Positions 27,802-37,446 of a stretch of DNA of 64,000 nucleotides are shown here, piece by piece. Numbering within the stretch: the first letter of the stretch is position 1; each line of letters begins with the position of its first letter. Below the pieces are notes generated by a model. The model did no database searches, was not told where the DNA came from, and worked only from the letters and a program-made list of their open reading frames with translations. The DNA is from Thermomonas sp. HDW16 (GTDB taxonomy: Bacteria; Pseudomonadota; Gammaproteobacteria; Xanthomonadales; Xanthomonadaceae). Where the stretch lies: assembly GCF_011302915.1 (NCBI RefSeq), contig NZ_CP049872.1, forward strand, positions 1,116,001 to 1,180,000, read 5' to 3'. The translations under genes and the position numbers were made by a program.

Positions 27802-29030
27802 GGCGGTTTCAACCGGTCAACGCAACAGCCTGTCGGTAACGCTCAATTGGCGTCTCAAAGTTCAGCGTCTTGCGTGGCCGTTCGTTCAAGCGCCTAGCCA
27901 CTTCATCGAGCTGGGTCTGGGTGAAGCCTGACACGTCGATTCCCTTCGGGAAGTACTGCCGCAGCAGGCCGTTGGTGTTCTCGTTCGACCCGCGCTGCCA
28001 AGGGCTCTGCGGATCGCAGAAGTAGACCTGGATGTCCGTGGCCAAGGTGAAGCGACGATGGTCGGCCAGCTCCTTGCCGCGATCCCACGTGAGCGACTGG
28101 TACAGCTGGTTCGGCAGCTGGCGCGCATGTTCGATCAGCGCGTCAACCACCGTCCTCGTGTCCTTACGATCGACCTTCACCAGCATCACGTAGCGCGTGC
28201 TGCGCTCAACCAGCGTGGCGATCTGGCTGTTGCCGCTGCCGAACAGCAAGTCGCCTTCCCAGTGCCCGGGAACGGCCCGATCCTCGACGTCGGCGGGCCG
28301 CTCGCGGATCGACACGGTGTCGCAGATTCGGCCGTGGTCTGCCGTCTTCTGGGTGTGGTGGCGGGAACGACGCATCGCCCGCGTCCGCCGCAGGTGCTCC
28401 AGGAGCTCTTTCTTCAGCGCGCCGCGCGACTGGATGAAGAGCGTGCGGTAGATCGTCTCGTGGGACACCTGGCAGGCCGCATCATTGGGGTAGGTGCGCA
28501 TCAGCCAACCGGCGATCTGCTGGGGTGACCACTGCTGTTGCAGCTTGTCAGCCACCCGTTTCGCCAGCGCAGGATGCAGCGCCAGCTTACAAGTCTTCGG
28601 ACGATGCGCCCGGTCCCACGCCGCCTGATCGGCGTGGCTGGCGCGGTACCGCTCGGCGCCGCCATTACGCAGGATCTCGCGGCTGATCGTCGACGGAGCC
28701 CGGCCAAGCGTCGTTGCAATCGAGCGGATCGAATGCCCAGCCACCAGCGCCCGCGACACATCTTCGCGCTCGGCTAGGGTTAAGGCGCGGACCGACCGGC
28801 AGCGAGCCGGCGGGCGGATACCACCAGTCGCAGCAAGAATCCCGCGCACCGACGTGTGGTGTCTGTCGAACAGCCTAGCGATCTGGTGGAGTGACTCGCC
28901 CTTCTGCCAGCGGTCCCACATCAGGCCCTTCTGGGTATCGGTGTATTGAATCCGGGTTCTTCGCTTCAACCGCAACACTCCCGCTGCCTGGGCAGCTAGC
29001 CATGTGTTGCATTGATCGTATGAAACCGCC
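27802..29030 (-). mobile_element. IS30-family insertion sequence, copy 1
   Basis: 1229 bp, bounded by GGCGGTTTCA-type inverted ends and flanked by the dinucleotide AC on each side (27800-27801 and 29031-29032), consistent with a 2-bp target duplication. It encodes one transposase on the minus strand. It is the inverted twin of 38820-40048, and the encoded proteins are identical. Insertion interrupted a palindromic intergenic motif. Confidence 0.88.
27809..28978 (-). CDS. IS30-family transposase, copy 1
   Basis: 389 residues counted from a GTG at 28978, which lies fully inside the element; the frame is open to the element end, so the exact start is uncertain. An N-terminal HTH_38-type region (SLHQIARLFDRHHTSV, and later HSIRSIATTLGRAPSTISREI) is followed by the DDE catalytic core: D in GHWEGDLLFGSGN, D in LTWDRGKELADH and E in RGSNENTNGLLRQYFPKG. 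The gene appears intact and may be active. Confidence 0.9.
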   Translation of the reverse strand: MLRLKRRTRIQYTDTQKGLMWDRWQKGESLHQIARLFDRHHTSVRGILAATGGIRPPARCRSVRALTLAEREDVSRALVAGHSIRSIATTLGRAPSTISREILRNGGAERYRASHADQAAWDRAHRPKTCKLALHPALAKRVADKLQQQWSPQQIAGWLMRTYPNDAACQVSHETIYRTLFIQSRGALKKELLEHLRRTRAMRRSRHHTQKTADHGRICDTVSIRERPADVEDRAVPGHWEGDLLFGSGNSQIATLVERSTRYVMLVKVDRKDTRTVVDALIEHARQLPNQLYQSLTWDRGKELADHRRFTLATDIQVYFCDPQSPWQRGSNENTNGLLRQYFPKGIDVSGFTQTQLDEVARRLNERPRKTLNFETPIERYRQAVALTG

Positions 29031-29041
29031 ACCCAAAGCGG

Positions 29042-29995
29042 TCATTTCAACCTTCCGGATCCGACGAGCTGCTTCGAGTTTCTACCTGTTTTTGCGATGC
29101 GGTAGTCGGTTGGTGTGGTTCCAAATTGCCTCTTGAAGGCACGGCTGAAGGCTGGTTCGGACCCATACCCCACGCGTTCCGCGACTAGGGAGATGCGCAG
29201 CTTCGATGAAACCAGCATCTCGGCCGCCAATTGCATGCGCCAGCGGGTGAGATAGCGCATGGGTGGCTCGCCCAGTGTTTCGACGAAACGTTGGGAAAGG
29301 TTTGAGCGCGACTGGTTCAACTCGGACGCCAAGCCATCGACGCTCCAATTCCTCGCCGGCTGCGCATGCAGTAGTACGAGCGCGTGGCTTAGAACGGAGT
29401 CGTCTAATGCGCGGGCTAGACTGGTGGCCTCCGGAGATGAGGTCATCAGCCAGTGTCGCAATGACCATACGAATAATAGATCGATCAGTCGCGATAGCAT
29501 CACGACGCTTCCCAGCGATGGACGATCGGCCTCCTTCCGAATCGCCGCCAGTGTTACTGACAGCCATTCCCGTGGGCTATCCGGAAAAGAGGCGGATGGC
29601 TGTCCGGCGCCCGTTACGTGTAACAAAGCGGGTAATGCGCTGACCAATAATTTGCCTGCAGGACCCTCTAATCGAAAATCGCACGTCGTCACCTTTGCCT
29701 CTGCGGCGCCGTCACCCGTGTATTCAAGCTTATGCGAGCCTCCATGCGGTAGTACGACCAAGTCGCCGGTCTGCAAAAATAGACCTTGGCGATAGCCAGA
29801 TATATGCAGGCGGCAGGGAGCGCCTTCAATGAAGTGGAAACAAGCGGATACTTGTGAGAACTCCAGCGGTTGACCCACTTGCAAGGTTTGGATGGCGGCG
29901 CCTCCACCCTTGACCCGCGCGGACTCGAAGACTTCGAAGAAGGCATCGGCATTGTGCATGGGTGACCTTATGGTCGAGCTCTGGCGTTTCAGCAT
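29042..29995 (-). CDS. AraC-family regulator with cupin sensing domain
   Basis: 317 residues: cupin_6-type N-terminus (GDLVVLPHGGSHKLEY) and C-terminal double HTH (WSVDGLASELNQSRSNLSQRF and ISLVAERVGYGSEPAFSRAF, then FGTTPTDYR). It is divergent from an alpha/beta hydrolase gene, its probable target, a pairing common for AraC regulators. Its 3' end is 11 bp from IS30 copy 1; the protein still ends naturally after the second HTH. Confidence 0.87.
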   Translation of the reverse strand: MLKRQSSTIRSPMHNADAFFEVFESARVKGGGAAIQTLQVGQPLEFSQVSACFHFIEGAPCRLHISGYRQGLFLQTGDLVVLPHGGSHKLEYTGDGAAEAKVTTCDFRLEGPAGKLLVSALPALLHVTGAGQPSASFPDSPREWLSVTLAAIRKEADRPSLGSVVMLSRLIDLLFVWSLRHWLMTSSPEATSLARALDDSVLSHALVLLHAQPARNWSVDGLASELNQSRSNLSQRFVETLGEPPMRYLTRWRMQLAAEMLVSSKLRISLVAERVGYGSEPAFSRAFKRQFGTTPTDYRIAKTGRNSKQLVGSGRLK

Positions 29996-30076
29996 GGCGT
30001 TCAGGTGTTTGGGTCAGTTAAGGGCAATTGGTTGGTGATAAGTTTCATGCTGCATTCCTCAATCAGGAGAATACCG

Positions 30077-30769
30077 ATGAGCAAGCCCGCAGTGGTTCTG
30101 GTCCATGGTTTCTGGGGCGGAGCCGCCCACTGGACCAACGTCATCCTCGAACTGAACAAGCTCGGCTATAGCGACCTCCACGCCGTCGAAAACCCGCTGA
30201 CGTCGCTTGCCGACGACGCCGAACGTACGCGCAAGATGGTCGCACAAGTACAGGGCCCGGTCGTGCTGGTCGGTCACTCCTACGGCGGCGCGGTGATCAG
30301 TGAAGCCGGCAACCTGCCCAACGTTGCTGCGCTGGTGTTCATCGCTGCATTCGCACCTGATGCAGGCGAGAGCCCGGGTGCGATTACGCAGCAGCATCTG
30401 CCAGTGGCCGCAGCCAACCTAGCGCCGGACAGCGACGGCTACTTATGGCTCAAGGTCGACAAGTTCCACGAAAGTTTCTGCCAAGATCTGACGGCAGACG
30501 AAGGCTACGTCATGGCAGTTACACAGAAGGCGCCGTTGGCATCAACGTTCGGTGATAACGTCATCGAACCGGCATGGAAACACAAGCCATGCTGGTATCA
30601 AATCTCCAGCCAGGACCGGATGATCGCCCCCGAGAACCAGACGCGGATGTCCGCGCGTATGAACCCGCGTAAAGCCATCACACTCGATGCAAGCCATGCC
30701 TCGCTCGCATCGCGAGCGAAGGAGGTCGCTGCATTAATCGATGAGGCAGCCAAAGCGACAGCAGCCTAA
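30077..30769 (+). CDS. Alpha/beta hydrolase (EstC/salicylate-binding-esterase-like)
   Basis: 230 residues from the ATG at 30077, preceded by CAGGAGAAT. Oxyanion motif VLVHGFWGG at the N-terminus, nucleophile elbow GHSYGG, and catalytic His in LDASHASLA near the end. No signal peptide. It belongs to the small AB-hydrolase group acting on esters or related small molecules; the substrate is unknown. It is divergent from the AraC gene, the likely regulator. Confidence 0.83.
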   Translation: MSKPAVVLVHGFWGGAAHWTNVILELNKLGYSDLHAVENPLTSLADDAERTRKMVAQVQGPVVLVGHSYGGAVISEAGNLPNVAALVFIAAFAPDAGESPGAITQQHLPVAAANLAPDSDGYLWLKVDKFHESFCQDLTADEGYVMAVTQKAPLASTFGDNVIEPAWKHKPCWYQISSQDRMIAPENQTRMSARMNPRKAITLDASHASLASRAKEVAALIDEAAKATAA

Positions 30770-31314
30770 ATCCACTGAAAGAGCGGAGCTCGATGAGAGC
30801 TTCGCTCTGCGTGGGCGGAGCGTCGCCTCTTTCGCATCCGCACGGGCCAAAGCGGATATCGAGGCGGCCAGCACAGCTACAGCATTTACACCAGAGCAAT
30901 CGTTTCTGGCTTCTCAACGCCGCTCTGATCGAGCAGCGCAACAAGGTCGCCTAGGGGGGCGAGCATCAATACGGACCTGCTTTACAACGTGCTGTTCCCT
31001 CTCAGTTGCAACGCGTTCAATTACATCCTCGACCAAGACGCCGATAGCGCAAGCGAAGCTCAACCCTAATCGCGCGATAAAGCGTGATCCAGGCAGGGTG
31101 CAGCGCCGCTGAAGCCCACGCAGGTCCCACACCCGCATGCTAGGGGCGAACCGCCTCGTAAGCCCATCGAATGCGACACTTTGTAGGATTCCATGTCCGC
31201 TTCTGGCCGATAGCGCCAAGTCGGAATCCGACCCGAAGCAGACACTGGGGTGGTCCGCCGCATCGCAGCCTTGAAATTGTGTAACGGTCCAGGGCGCCGG
31301 TATCTTGGCGTCTC
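30770..31314. other. 545-bp gap, decayed or regulatory DNA
   Basis: Lies between the hydrolase gene and the metal-efflux cassette. Short frames have no ribosome sites and atypical composition. It contains an empty copy of the palindromic motif that hosts the mobile elements (31195-31215) and presumably the promoter of the efflux operon. Confidence 0.4.
31195..31215 (+). repeat. Unoccupied copy of the palindromic landing motif
   Basis: GTCCGCTTCTGGCC followed by GATAGCG. The same pattern (CCGCTTYNGGYC plus a partly inverted second half) is the reconstructed target of both IS30 copies and both MITE-like elements. Confidence 0.55.
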
Positions 31315-31731
31315 ATGTTACGCCGCCCGACATTCCCGCACGCATTCGCGCGTATGGCTCTCCTGGCCATGCTGGCGCTGAGCTTTGTGCTGCAGCCTGT
31401 GTTGGCGGCCATTGGCGAGACACACGAACTGAGCCATGCCGCTGCGATGCAGGCCGACGGTCACGTTGTCGACCAGCATGACCATGACGAGCAGGTCTCG
31501 GGCTCGGAAGATCCGGGTTATCCGGGTGCGCCCACTGACCCCGGTGAAGGCGATTCTTCATGGCATGCCGCACTCCATTTCGCGCACTGCTGTGGCCAAG
31601 TGCCGTCCACGCTGACCTCCGCGCACCTGACTGTGTCCATGCAGTTCGGTGCTGCGGCTGTACCCCAGGCTTACTCCACTCTAAGGGTGGCCAGTAGCGC
31701 CTTCGAGCCACAACGCCCACCCATCCTCTGA
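31315..31731 (+). CDS. CzcI-like periplasmic metal-efflux accessory protein
   Basis: 138 residues with a signal peptide (hydrophobic 14-31), a histidine/aspartate-rich segment (ELSHAAAMQADGHVV, DQHDHDEQ) and WHAALHFAHCCGQVPST, a His/Cys patch likely to bind metal. The position directly ahead of czcC matches small regulatory proteins such as CzcI. The name is based on position and composition, not on a strong sequence match. Confidence 0.6.
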   Translation: MLRRPTFPHAFARMALLAMLALSFVLQPVLAAIGETHELSHAAAMQADGHVVDQHDHDEQVSGSEDPGYPGAPTDPGEGDSSWHAALHFAHCCGQVPSTLTSAHLTVSMQFGAAAVPQAYSTLRVASSAFEPQRPPIL

Positions 31732-31798
31732 GCATCCGCTTCCAGCGAGTTGCATCGCGCTTTGGCGCGATGTCCGACGTTCATTCGAGGATTTTCCA

Positions 31799-33067
31799 AT
31801 GTCTATTCCCGACATCGCGCGGCGCGCATGCGCCGTTGCGTTGCTGTTGCCTCTTGCGGCCATTGCGCAGAGTGGGCCAACAGAGCCTTCCGGCCGTGCG
31901 CCGGAACCGCTGCGCGCTGCTGTTATATCCGCGTGGACGCAGCATCCAGCCCTCCGTGCCGCCGATGCACGGCGTGCCGCCGCCAGCGCCCGGCTCGATG
32001 CGGCGCGCCGGCCGCTCTACAACCCTTCGCTTGATCTCGCGTACGACCGTGAAGGGAGTGATCGAACCGATACCTTTGGCCTGAGCATGCCGGTGGACAT
32101 CAACGGCAAGCGTCGTGCGCGTTCAGATGCCGCCACCAGCCGCGTAGTGCAGTCCAATGCCGAAGCCCACGTCACCCGGCGCAATTTCGTTAGAAGTTGG
32201 CTAGGGAACTGGGCCGAGTGGCAAACCGCTGACGCGCGGGTTCGTGTCGGCGAGCGTCGTCTACAACTGCTCGGACGCTTCCAGGATCTCGCCAAGACCC
32301 AGTTTGCGGCTGGTGACATCTCCGGACTCGAGCGAGACCTTGCACAGCTGTCGAGGGCCGAGGCTCAGGCGGAACAGGCCGGCCTGCTGGCTGAGCGCGC
32401 GCAGGCTGAGGCTGGCTTACGCGCCCTTGGAAGTAATCCGGAAGCCGTTGCAACCTTGGATGTCGCGGATATGGCTCTGCCTGCTGCCAAGCTCACTGAT
32501 GCCGATGTCGACCGGCTACCGGATGTCCAAGCAGCTTATGCGGCAGCAGATGCGGCCGCTCGCGACATCGAGGTCGCCAAGCGGAACCGTCTCGGGGATC
32601 CGGTCGTCGGCTTCAACACCGGCCGACTTCGCCTGCCTGGCGGTGTGAGCGACACCGTGCTCGGTGTCTCGATCAGCATTCCGCTCAACATTCGCAATGG
32701 CTATCGCGCCGAAGTCCGCGCGGCTCAGGCCGAGGCTAACGTCGCTCGTGCCGAGGCCGATCAACTACGCCTTGCCGTCGTATCCAACCAGACACGTGCG
32801 GTCGAGAGCTATCGGGCAGCGAAGGCGGCGTGGGAGGCGTGGCAGGCGAGCCGAGGCACTGATGTCGAACGTCGTGCATTCCTTCTGGAACGCTCTTGGC
32901 GGGAAGGTGAGCTGTCGACGACGGACTACTTGCTGCAACTCAATCAGACCCTCGACACACAACAGGCCGGGGCTGCGCTGCAGGCGCAGGTCTGGAAGAC
33001 GTACGTCGACTACTTGGATGCCGCCGGCCAGCTCGAGCGCTGGGTCGGCCTGGAGGCCAACCCGTGA
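31799..33067 (+). CDS. czcC: Heavy-metal efflux outer membrane factor, CzcC-like
   Basis: 422 residues, signal peptide 1-23, then the TolC-type architecture with long coiled-coil helices (about 115-215 and 310-400). The conserved RRPLYNPSLDLAYDREG and LPGGVSDTVLGVSISIPLN mark the OEP/CzcC family. It forms the outer membrane channel of the CBA efflux pump with the two downstream products. Its stop overlaps the czcB GTG start. Confidence 0.88.
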   Translation: MSIPDIARRACAVALLLPLAAIAQSGPTEPSGRAPEPLRAAVISAWTQHPALRAADARRAAASARLDAARRPLYNPSLDLAYDREGSDRTDTFGLSMPVDINGKRRARSDAATSRVVQSNAEAHVTRRNFVRSWLGNWAEWQTADARVRVGERRLQLLGRFQDLAKTQFAAGDISGLERDLAQLSRAEAQAEQAGLLAERAQAEAGLRALGSNPEAVATLDVADMALPAAKLTDADVDRLPDVQAAYAAADAAARDIEVAKRNRLGDPVVGFNTGRLRLPGGVSDTVLGVSISIPLNIRNGYRAEVRAAQAEANVARAEADQLRLAVVSNQTRAVESYRAAKAAWEAWQASRGTDVERRAFLLERSWREGELSTTDYLLQLNQTLDTQQAGAALQAQVWKTYVDYLDAAGQLERWVGLEANP

Positions 33068-34302
33068 ACACAGATACGAATAAAGAAATTGGCACGACTG
33101 CAGCCGAACGACCTCTGGTCACAACCCCGCGGTCGATTGCCTTAGCGCTTGCGTTGTCCCTCGGGCTGTCCGCCTGCGGCAAGCAAGAAACGGGGAGCGA
33201 GCAAGGTACGGGCGGTTCGTCTGAGGCGGTTGCCAAGGTAGCTGGAGCAGAGGAACCAGAAGGTCGGCCCGAGGGAAGTGAGGAAGCGGCTGGGGAGCTG
33301 AAGCTCGACGCCGCGACCCTGACGCAGATGGGTGTCGAAGTGCAGCCAATCGGTTCGGGCTCGATCAGCGAAGAGCTGCGTGCACCTGGCGAGGTGATCG
33401 ATAGTGCCTACGGCACCACGCTCGTGACGCCCCGCGTGGTATCGCTGGTGGTCCGCCGCCACGCGAAGTTGGGCGACGAAGTTCGCCGGGGCGCGCCCCT
33501 TGTCACTCTGTCGAGCGTCGACGTCGCCAACGCTCAGGCTGATTTGCGCATTGCCGAACAGGAATCGCGGCGTGTCTCCGCGCTCGGGCGCGAAGCCGTC
33601 TCGGGTCGTCGGATCAGCGAGGCCCAAGTTGCAGTTGACCGCGCCCGTGCCGTCGCGCGTGCCTACGGACTTCCCGGCACGGCGCCCGGTGGCGCGAATG
33701 GCGAGTTCACCCTGACGGCGCCGCACGCCGGACGCATTACCGAGGACGAGTTCGTAGTGGGCGAGCGCATCGAGCCGGGCAAGGCTCTGTTCCGTTTGGT
33801 CGACGAGTCGACCGTCTGGATCGACGCCAAGTTACCTGCAGGGAGCGTGTCCCGCATCAACCCCGGCAGCAATGCCACGGTGGTCTTCAATGGGCAGCGG
33901 TTGGACGCGAAGGTCCTGCGGTCGGCGCACCGCACCTCGGATGCGACCCGCAATGCATCGGTTCGGCTCGAGGTTCGCAACCGGGACGACGTGCTGCATG
34001 GCGGCGACTTCGTCGAAATCTTGTTCGATGCGCCAGCAGGGTCGCGAGACGCAAGTCCGGCAGCGACCCGCCTGTCCGTTCCCAGCGAAGCCCTAGTGCA
34101 GTTGCAGGGCGACACAATCGTCTTCCGTCGCGATGCCGATGGTGGCCTCGTGTCGGTGCCGGTGCGGACCGGCGAGGTCGTAGGGGGCCGCACGCAGATC
34201 CTAGACGGCTTGAAGCCGGGCGACCAGGTGGTGGTCAAAGGTGCCTTCGCCCTGAAGTCCCAACTCCTGAAGGAAGAGATGGGAGGCGGCCATGGGCATT
34301 GA
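33064..34302 (+). CDS. czcB: Heavy-metal efflux periplasmic adaptor, CzcB-like
   Basis: 412 residues from a GTG overlapping the czcC stop. Lipobox LSACGK (C38) predicts inner membrane anchoring. Membrane-fusion-protein layout: lipoyl halves (about 115-150 and 215-240), helical hairpin (150-195), beta-barrel (245-320). The C-terminus ends GGGHGH, a small potential metal ligand cluster. It bridges the CzcA pump and the CzcC channel. Confidence 0.88.
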   Translation: MNTDTNKEIGTTAAERPLVTTPRSIALALALSLGLSACGKQETGSEQGTGGSSEAVAKVAGAEEPEGRPEGSEEAAGELKLDAATLTQMGVEVQPIGSGSISEELRAPGEVIDSAYGTTLVTPRVVSLVVRRHAKLGDEVRRGAPLVTLSSVDVANAQADLRIAEQESRRVSALGREAVSGRRISEAQVAVDRARAVARAYGLPGTAPGGANGEFTLTAPHAGRITEDEFVVGERIEPGKALFRLVDESTVWIDAKLPAGSVSRINPGSNATVVFNGQRLDAKVLRSAHRTSDATRNASVRLEVRNRDDVLHGGDFVEILFDAPAGSRDASPAATRLSVPSEALVQLQGDTIVFRRDADGGLVSVPVRTGEVVGGRTQILDGLKPGDQVVVKGAFALKSQLLKEEMGGGHGH

Positions 34303-34332
34303 TCGCCCCGTAAGTCATGGGGGAGATATCCC

Positions 34333-37300
34333 ATGTTGAATCGCCTCGTTGAAGTCTCACTACGCTACAAGTTCCTTGTCCTGATCGTGTTTCTGGTCAT
34401 CGCGTTCCTCGGGATCAGCGCGGTTCGCTCGGTGCCCATCGACGCCTTTCCGGATGTCACGCCCGCCCAGGTCAACGTCTACACCGAATCCCCCGGTCTC
34501 GCGGCGGAGGACGTCGAGCAGTTGCTGACCACGCCGGTGGAGTCGGCGCTGGCCGGTTTGCCGAAGGTGCAGGAAATCCGTTCGGTCAGTCTGTTCGGCC
34601 TGTCCTACGTCTCGGTGTACTTCGAAGACGACATGGACATCTACTTCGCTCGACAACTCGTCAATGAACGCCTGCAGGAAATCGGCGATCGCCTGCCAGA
34701 GGGCTACGGCACCCCGAGCATGGGGCCCAATGCCTCGGGTCTCGGGCAGGTCTATTGGTACACCGTCGAACGCGCACCAGGCGTCAGCAAGGAGCAGGTT
34801 AGCGACATGGACCTGCGGACATGGCAGGAGTGGACTGTCCGGCTGATCCTGCGCACGGGCCAGGGCGTCGACGACGTCACATCCTGGGGTGGTGGCGAGC
34901 GCCAGTACCAAGTGCAGATCGATCCGCAGAAGCTCTACGCGCGCGGCCTCGGGTTCAAGGACGTCATCGAGGCATTGCCCGCGAACAACGGCCAGGTCGG
35001 TGGCAACACCATGGACGTGGGACGCGAGCAGTTCCTTGTCCGTGGTCTTGGATTGCTGAAGTCGACTGATGACATCGGTGAGATCGTGCTTAAGGCCGAG
35101 GATGGGGTGCCGGTCTACCTACGCGACGTCGCGACGGTGACAGAGGCCGCCGCGCCGCGTTTCGGAGCAGTGACGCATGATGGCGAGGAGGTCGTTCTCG
35201 GCATGGCACTCGCGCGCATCGGCGAGAACGCCAAGAACGTGGTTGAGGCGGTCAAGGCCAAGGTCGACACAGCGCGCGCGGCCTTGCCGGAGGGCATGGT
35301 GCTGAAGCCGGTCTACGAGCGCACCGACCTGGTCAATAAGGCGGTCGGCACCGCGACCCGCGCGCTGGTCGAGGGTTCAATCCTCGTGGCCATCGTCCTG
35401 TTCCTGTTCCTCGGCGAACTGCGCTCGGCGATCGTCGTGATCGTCACCTTGCCACTGGCGATGCTCATCGCGTTCATCGGCATGGGCCAGGCGGGGCTGT
35501 CAGCCAACCTCATGTCACTCGCGGGGCTGGCGATCGGTATCGGGATGATGGTGGACGGCGCGGTGGTGATGGTCGAGAACGCGTTCCGGATCATGGCCGA
35601 GCGCCTGGAGCATGGCGAGAAAGTCGACCGCACCAGCGCGGTGCTGGCCGCGGCCAAGGAAGTCGCGAACCCGATTGCCTTCGCGATCATCATCATCATC
35701 GTGGTGTTCCTGCCGCTGTTCTCGTTGGAAGGGCTCGAAGGCAAGATGTTCAAGCCGATGGCCTTCAACATCGCCTTCGCGATGGCGGGCTCGCTGATCC
35801 TGAGCTTGACGCTAATCCCGGTGCTCGCTTCGCTGATCCTGAAGCCGAAGCCGGAACGAGACACATGGCTCGTGGCGCGGGTGAAGCGCGTCTATCAGTC
35901 GTTGCTGCAAAAGGCCTTGGCGAGGAAGAAGGTCGTGGTGGTCACCGCCGTGACCGCGCTGGTGGCTGGCCTCGCCATCTTTCCATTCCTGGGCAAGGAG
36001 TTCATGCCGCAGTTGCAGGAAGGGTCGATTATGTGGCGCGTCACCGGGATTCCCTCTACTTCGCTCGACGAATCCATTCGCACCAGCAAGATCATCGCCG
36101 ATGCCTTCAAGAAGTTCCCGGAGGTGGACAGCACGCTCGCGATGATCGGTCGCGCGGAGAAGGGCGAGACTGCTGACGTCAACTACATGGAGATTTATAC
36201 CGCGCTCAAGCCGCAGGACGAGTGGTCGGGCGACCGCGACATCAAGCAGCTCGAGGAAGCCATGCAGGAGACGCTCGAAAAAGTCGTTCCGAACGTGGTC
36301 CCAGCCTACACCCAGCCGATCCAGATGCGGGTGGAGGAGCTGATCTCCGGTGTGCGGGCCACCCTGGCGCTCAAGTTGTATGGCACCGATCTTGGAGAAC
36401 TGGATCGCCTCAGCACGGCATTGAAGGACGTACTCGGAAGCGTGCAGGGCGTGGCAGACCTGTCGCTGGAAGCCAACATCGGCAAGCCGCAGATCCGCAT
36501 CTCGGTCAATCGCGACGAGATGGCCCGGCATGGGATGAATGCCGAGGACGTGCTGACCATCGTGCGCAACGGATTGGGCGGAGAGCCCGTGAGCGTCCTA
36601 CTCGATGGCGTGCGGCGCTTCGACATCGCGGTGCGGCTGGATGACCAGGTGCGCACCAATGTCGAATCGCTGCGACGCATCCCGCTCAGGACCGCGACCG
36701 GTGCGATCGTGCCCTTGTCGGAGGTCGCCACCATCGAAGTGGGCGAAGGCTATTCATTCGTCCGACGCGAACAGTTGCAGCGCTATGCAGTGATCCAGAT
36801 GGACGTTCGCGGACGCGACATCGACGGCTTCGTCCGCGATGCCAACGCTGCGATCGCCCAGAAGGTGAAGCTTCCGGCCGGCTACTGGATCGAATGGGGT
36901 GGCGCGTTCGAGAACCAGCAGCGCGCTCTCGCCAAGCTCGCGGTAATCGTCCCCATCACGATCTTCTTCATCTTCGTGCTGCTCTACACCGCCTTCAACT
37001 CGATCAAGTACGCGGCGCTGATCCTCGCCAATGTGCCCTTCGCCACGATTGGGGGCCTTGTCGCACTTGCCCTCACCGGGCAATACCTGTCGGTGCCGTC
37101 CGCCATCGGGTTCATCGCGGTGTTCGGTGTAGCGATGCTCAACGGCATCGTGCTGGTCAGCGTCCTCAACGAGCTGCGGGACAAGGGGCTGTCGGTGCGA
37201 GACGCCGTGGTGCAGGGGACGGCGCTGCGATTACGCCCGGTACTGATGACCGCGAGCGTAGCGATCCTGGGCCTGGTGCCGATGCTGCTGTCGAGCGGCG

Positions 37301-37446
37301 TGGGTGCTGAGACTCAGCGACCGCTTGCCACCGTCGTGGTGGGTGGCCTGATCAGCTCCACGCTGTTGACGCTGATCCTGCTGCCTGTTCTGTATGAGTG
37401 GCTCGAACTGCGGGCCGAACGCCAATCCAAGGAGTCGACACCATGA
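34333..37446 (+). CDS. czcA: Heavy-metal RND efflux pump, CzcA/CusA family
   Basis: 1037 residues, 12 TM helices, starting MLNRLVEVSLRYKFLV. The proton-relay helix 4 reads GIGMMVDGAVVMVEN, with D408 and E415 conserved at the CzcA positions, but residue 402, aspartate in classical CzcA, is glycine. This pattern is closer to other heavy-metal RND subgroups, so substrate (zinc/cobalt/cadmium, nickel or copper/silver) is not settled. It exports metal to the outside with CzcB and CzcC. It overlaps the PII-like gene by 4 bp. Confidence 0.9.
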   Translation: MLNRLVEVSLRYKFLVLIVFLVIAFLGISAVRSVPIDAFPDVTPAQVNVYTESPGLAAEDVEQLLTTPVESALAGLPKVQEIRSVSLFGLSYVSVYFEDDMDIYFARQLVNERLQEIGDRLPEGYGTPSMGPNASGLGQVYWYTVERAPGVSKEQVSDMDLRTWQEWTVRLILRTGQGVDDVTSWGGGERQYQVQIDPQKLYARGLGFKDVIEALPANNGQVGGNTMDVGREQFLVRGLGLLKSTDDIGEIVLKAEDGVPVYLRDVATVTEAAAPRFGAVTHDGEEVVLGMALARIGENAKNVVEAVKAKVDTARAALPEGMVLKPVYERTDLVNKAVGTATRALVEGSILVAIVLFLFLGELRSAIVVIVTLPLAMLIAFIGMGQAGLSANLMSLAGLAIGIGMMVDGAVVMVENAFRIMAERLEHGEKVDRTSAVLAAAKEVANPIAFAIIIIIVVFLPLFSLEGLEGKMFKPMAFNIAFAMAGSLILSLTLIPVLASLILKPKPERDTWLVARVKRVYQSLLQKALARKKVVVVTAVTALVAGLAIFPFLGKEFMPQLQEGSIMWRVTGIPSTSLDESIRTSKIIADAFKKFPEVDSTLAMIGRAEKGETADVNYMEIYTALKPQDEWSGDRDIKQLEEAMQETLEKVVPNVVPAYTQPIQMRVEELISGVRATLALKLYGTDLGELDRLSTALKDVLGSVQGVADLSLEANIGKPQIRISVNRDEMARHGMNAEDVLTIVRNGLGGEPVSVLLDGVRRFDIAVRLDDQVRTNVESLRRIPLRTATGAIVPLSEVATIEVGEGYSFVRREQLQRYAVIQMDVRGRDIDGFVRDANAAIAQKVKLPAGYWIEWGGAFENQQRALAKLAVIVPITIFFIFVLLYTAFNSIKYAALILANVPFATIGGLVALALTGQYLSVPSAIGFIAVFGVAMLNGIVLVSVLNELRDKGLSVRDAVVQGTALRLRPVLMTASVAILGLVPMLLSSGVGAETQRPLATVVVGGLISSTLLTLILLPVLYEWLELRAERQSKESTP

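Noticed and set aside
30741..31112. Possible small gene after the hydrolase
   Set aside because: Overlaps the hydrolase 3' end in another frame, no ribosome site, atypical composition.
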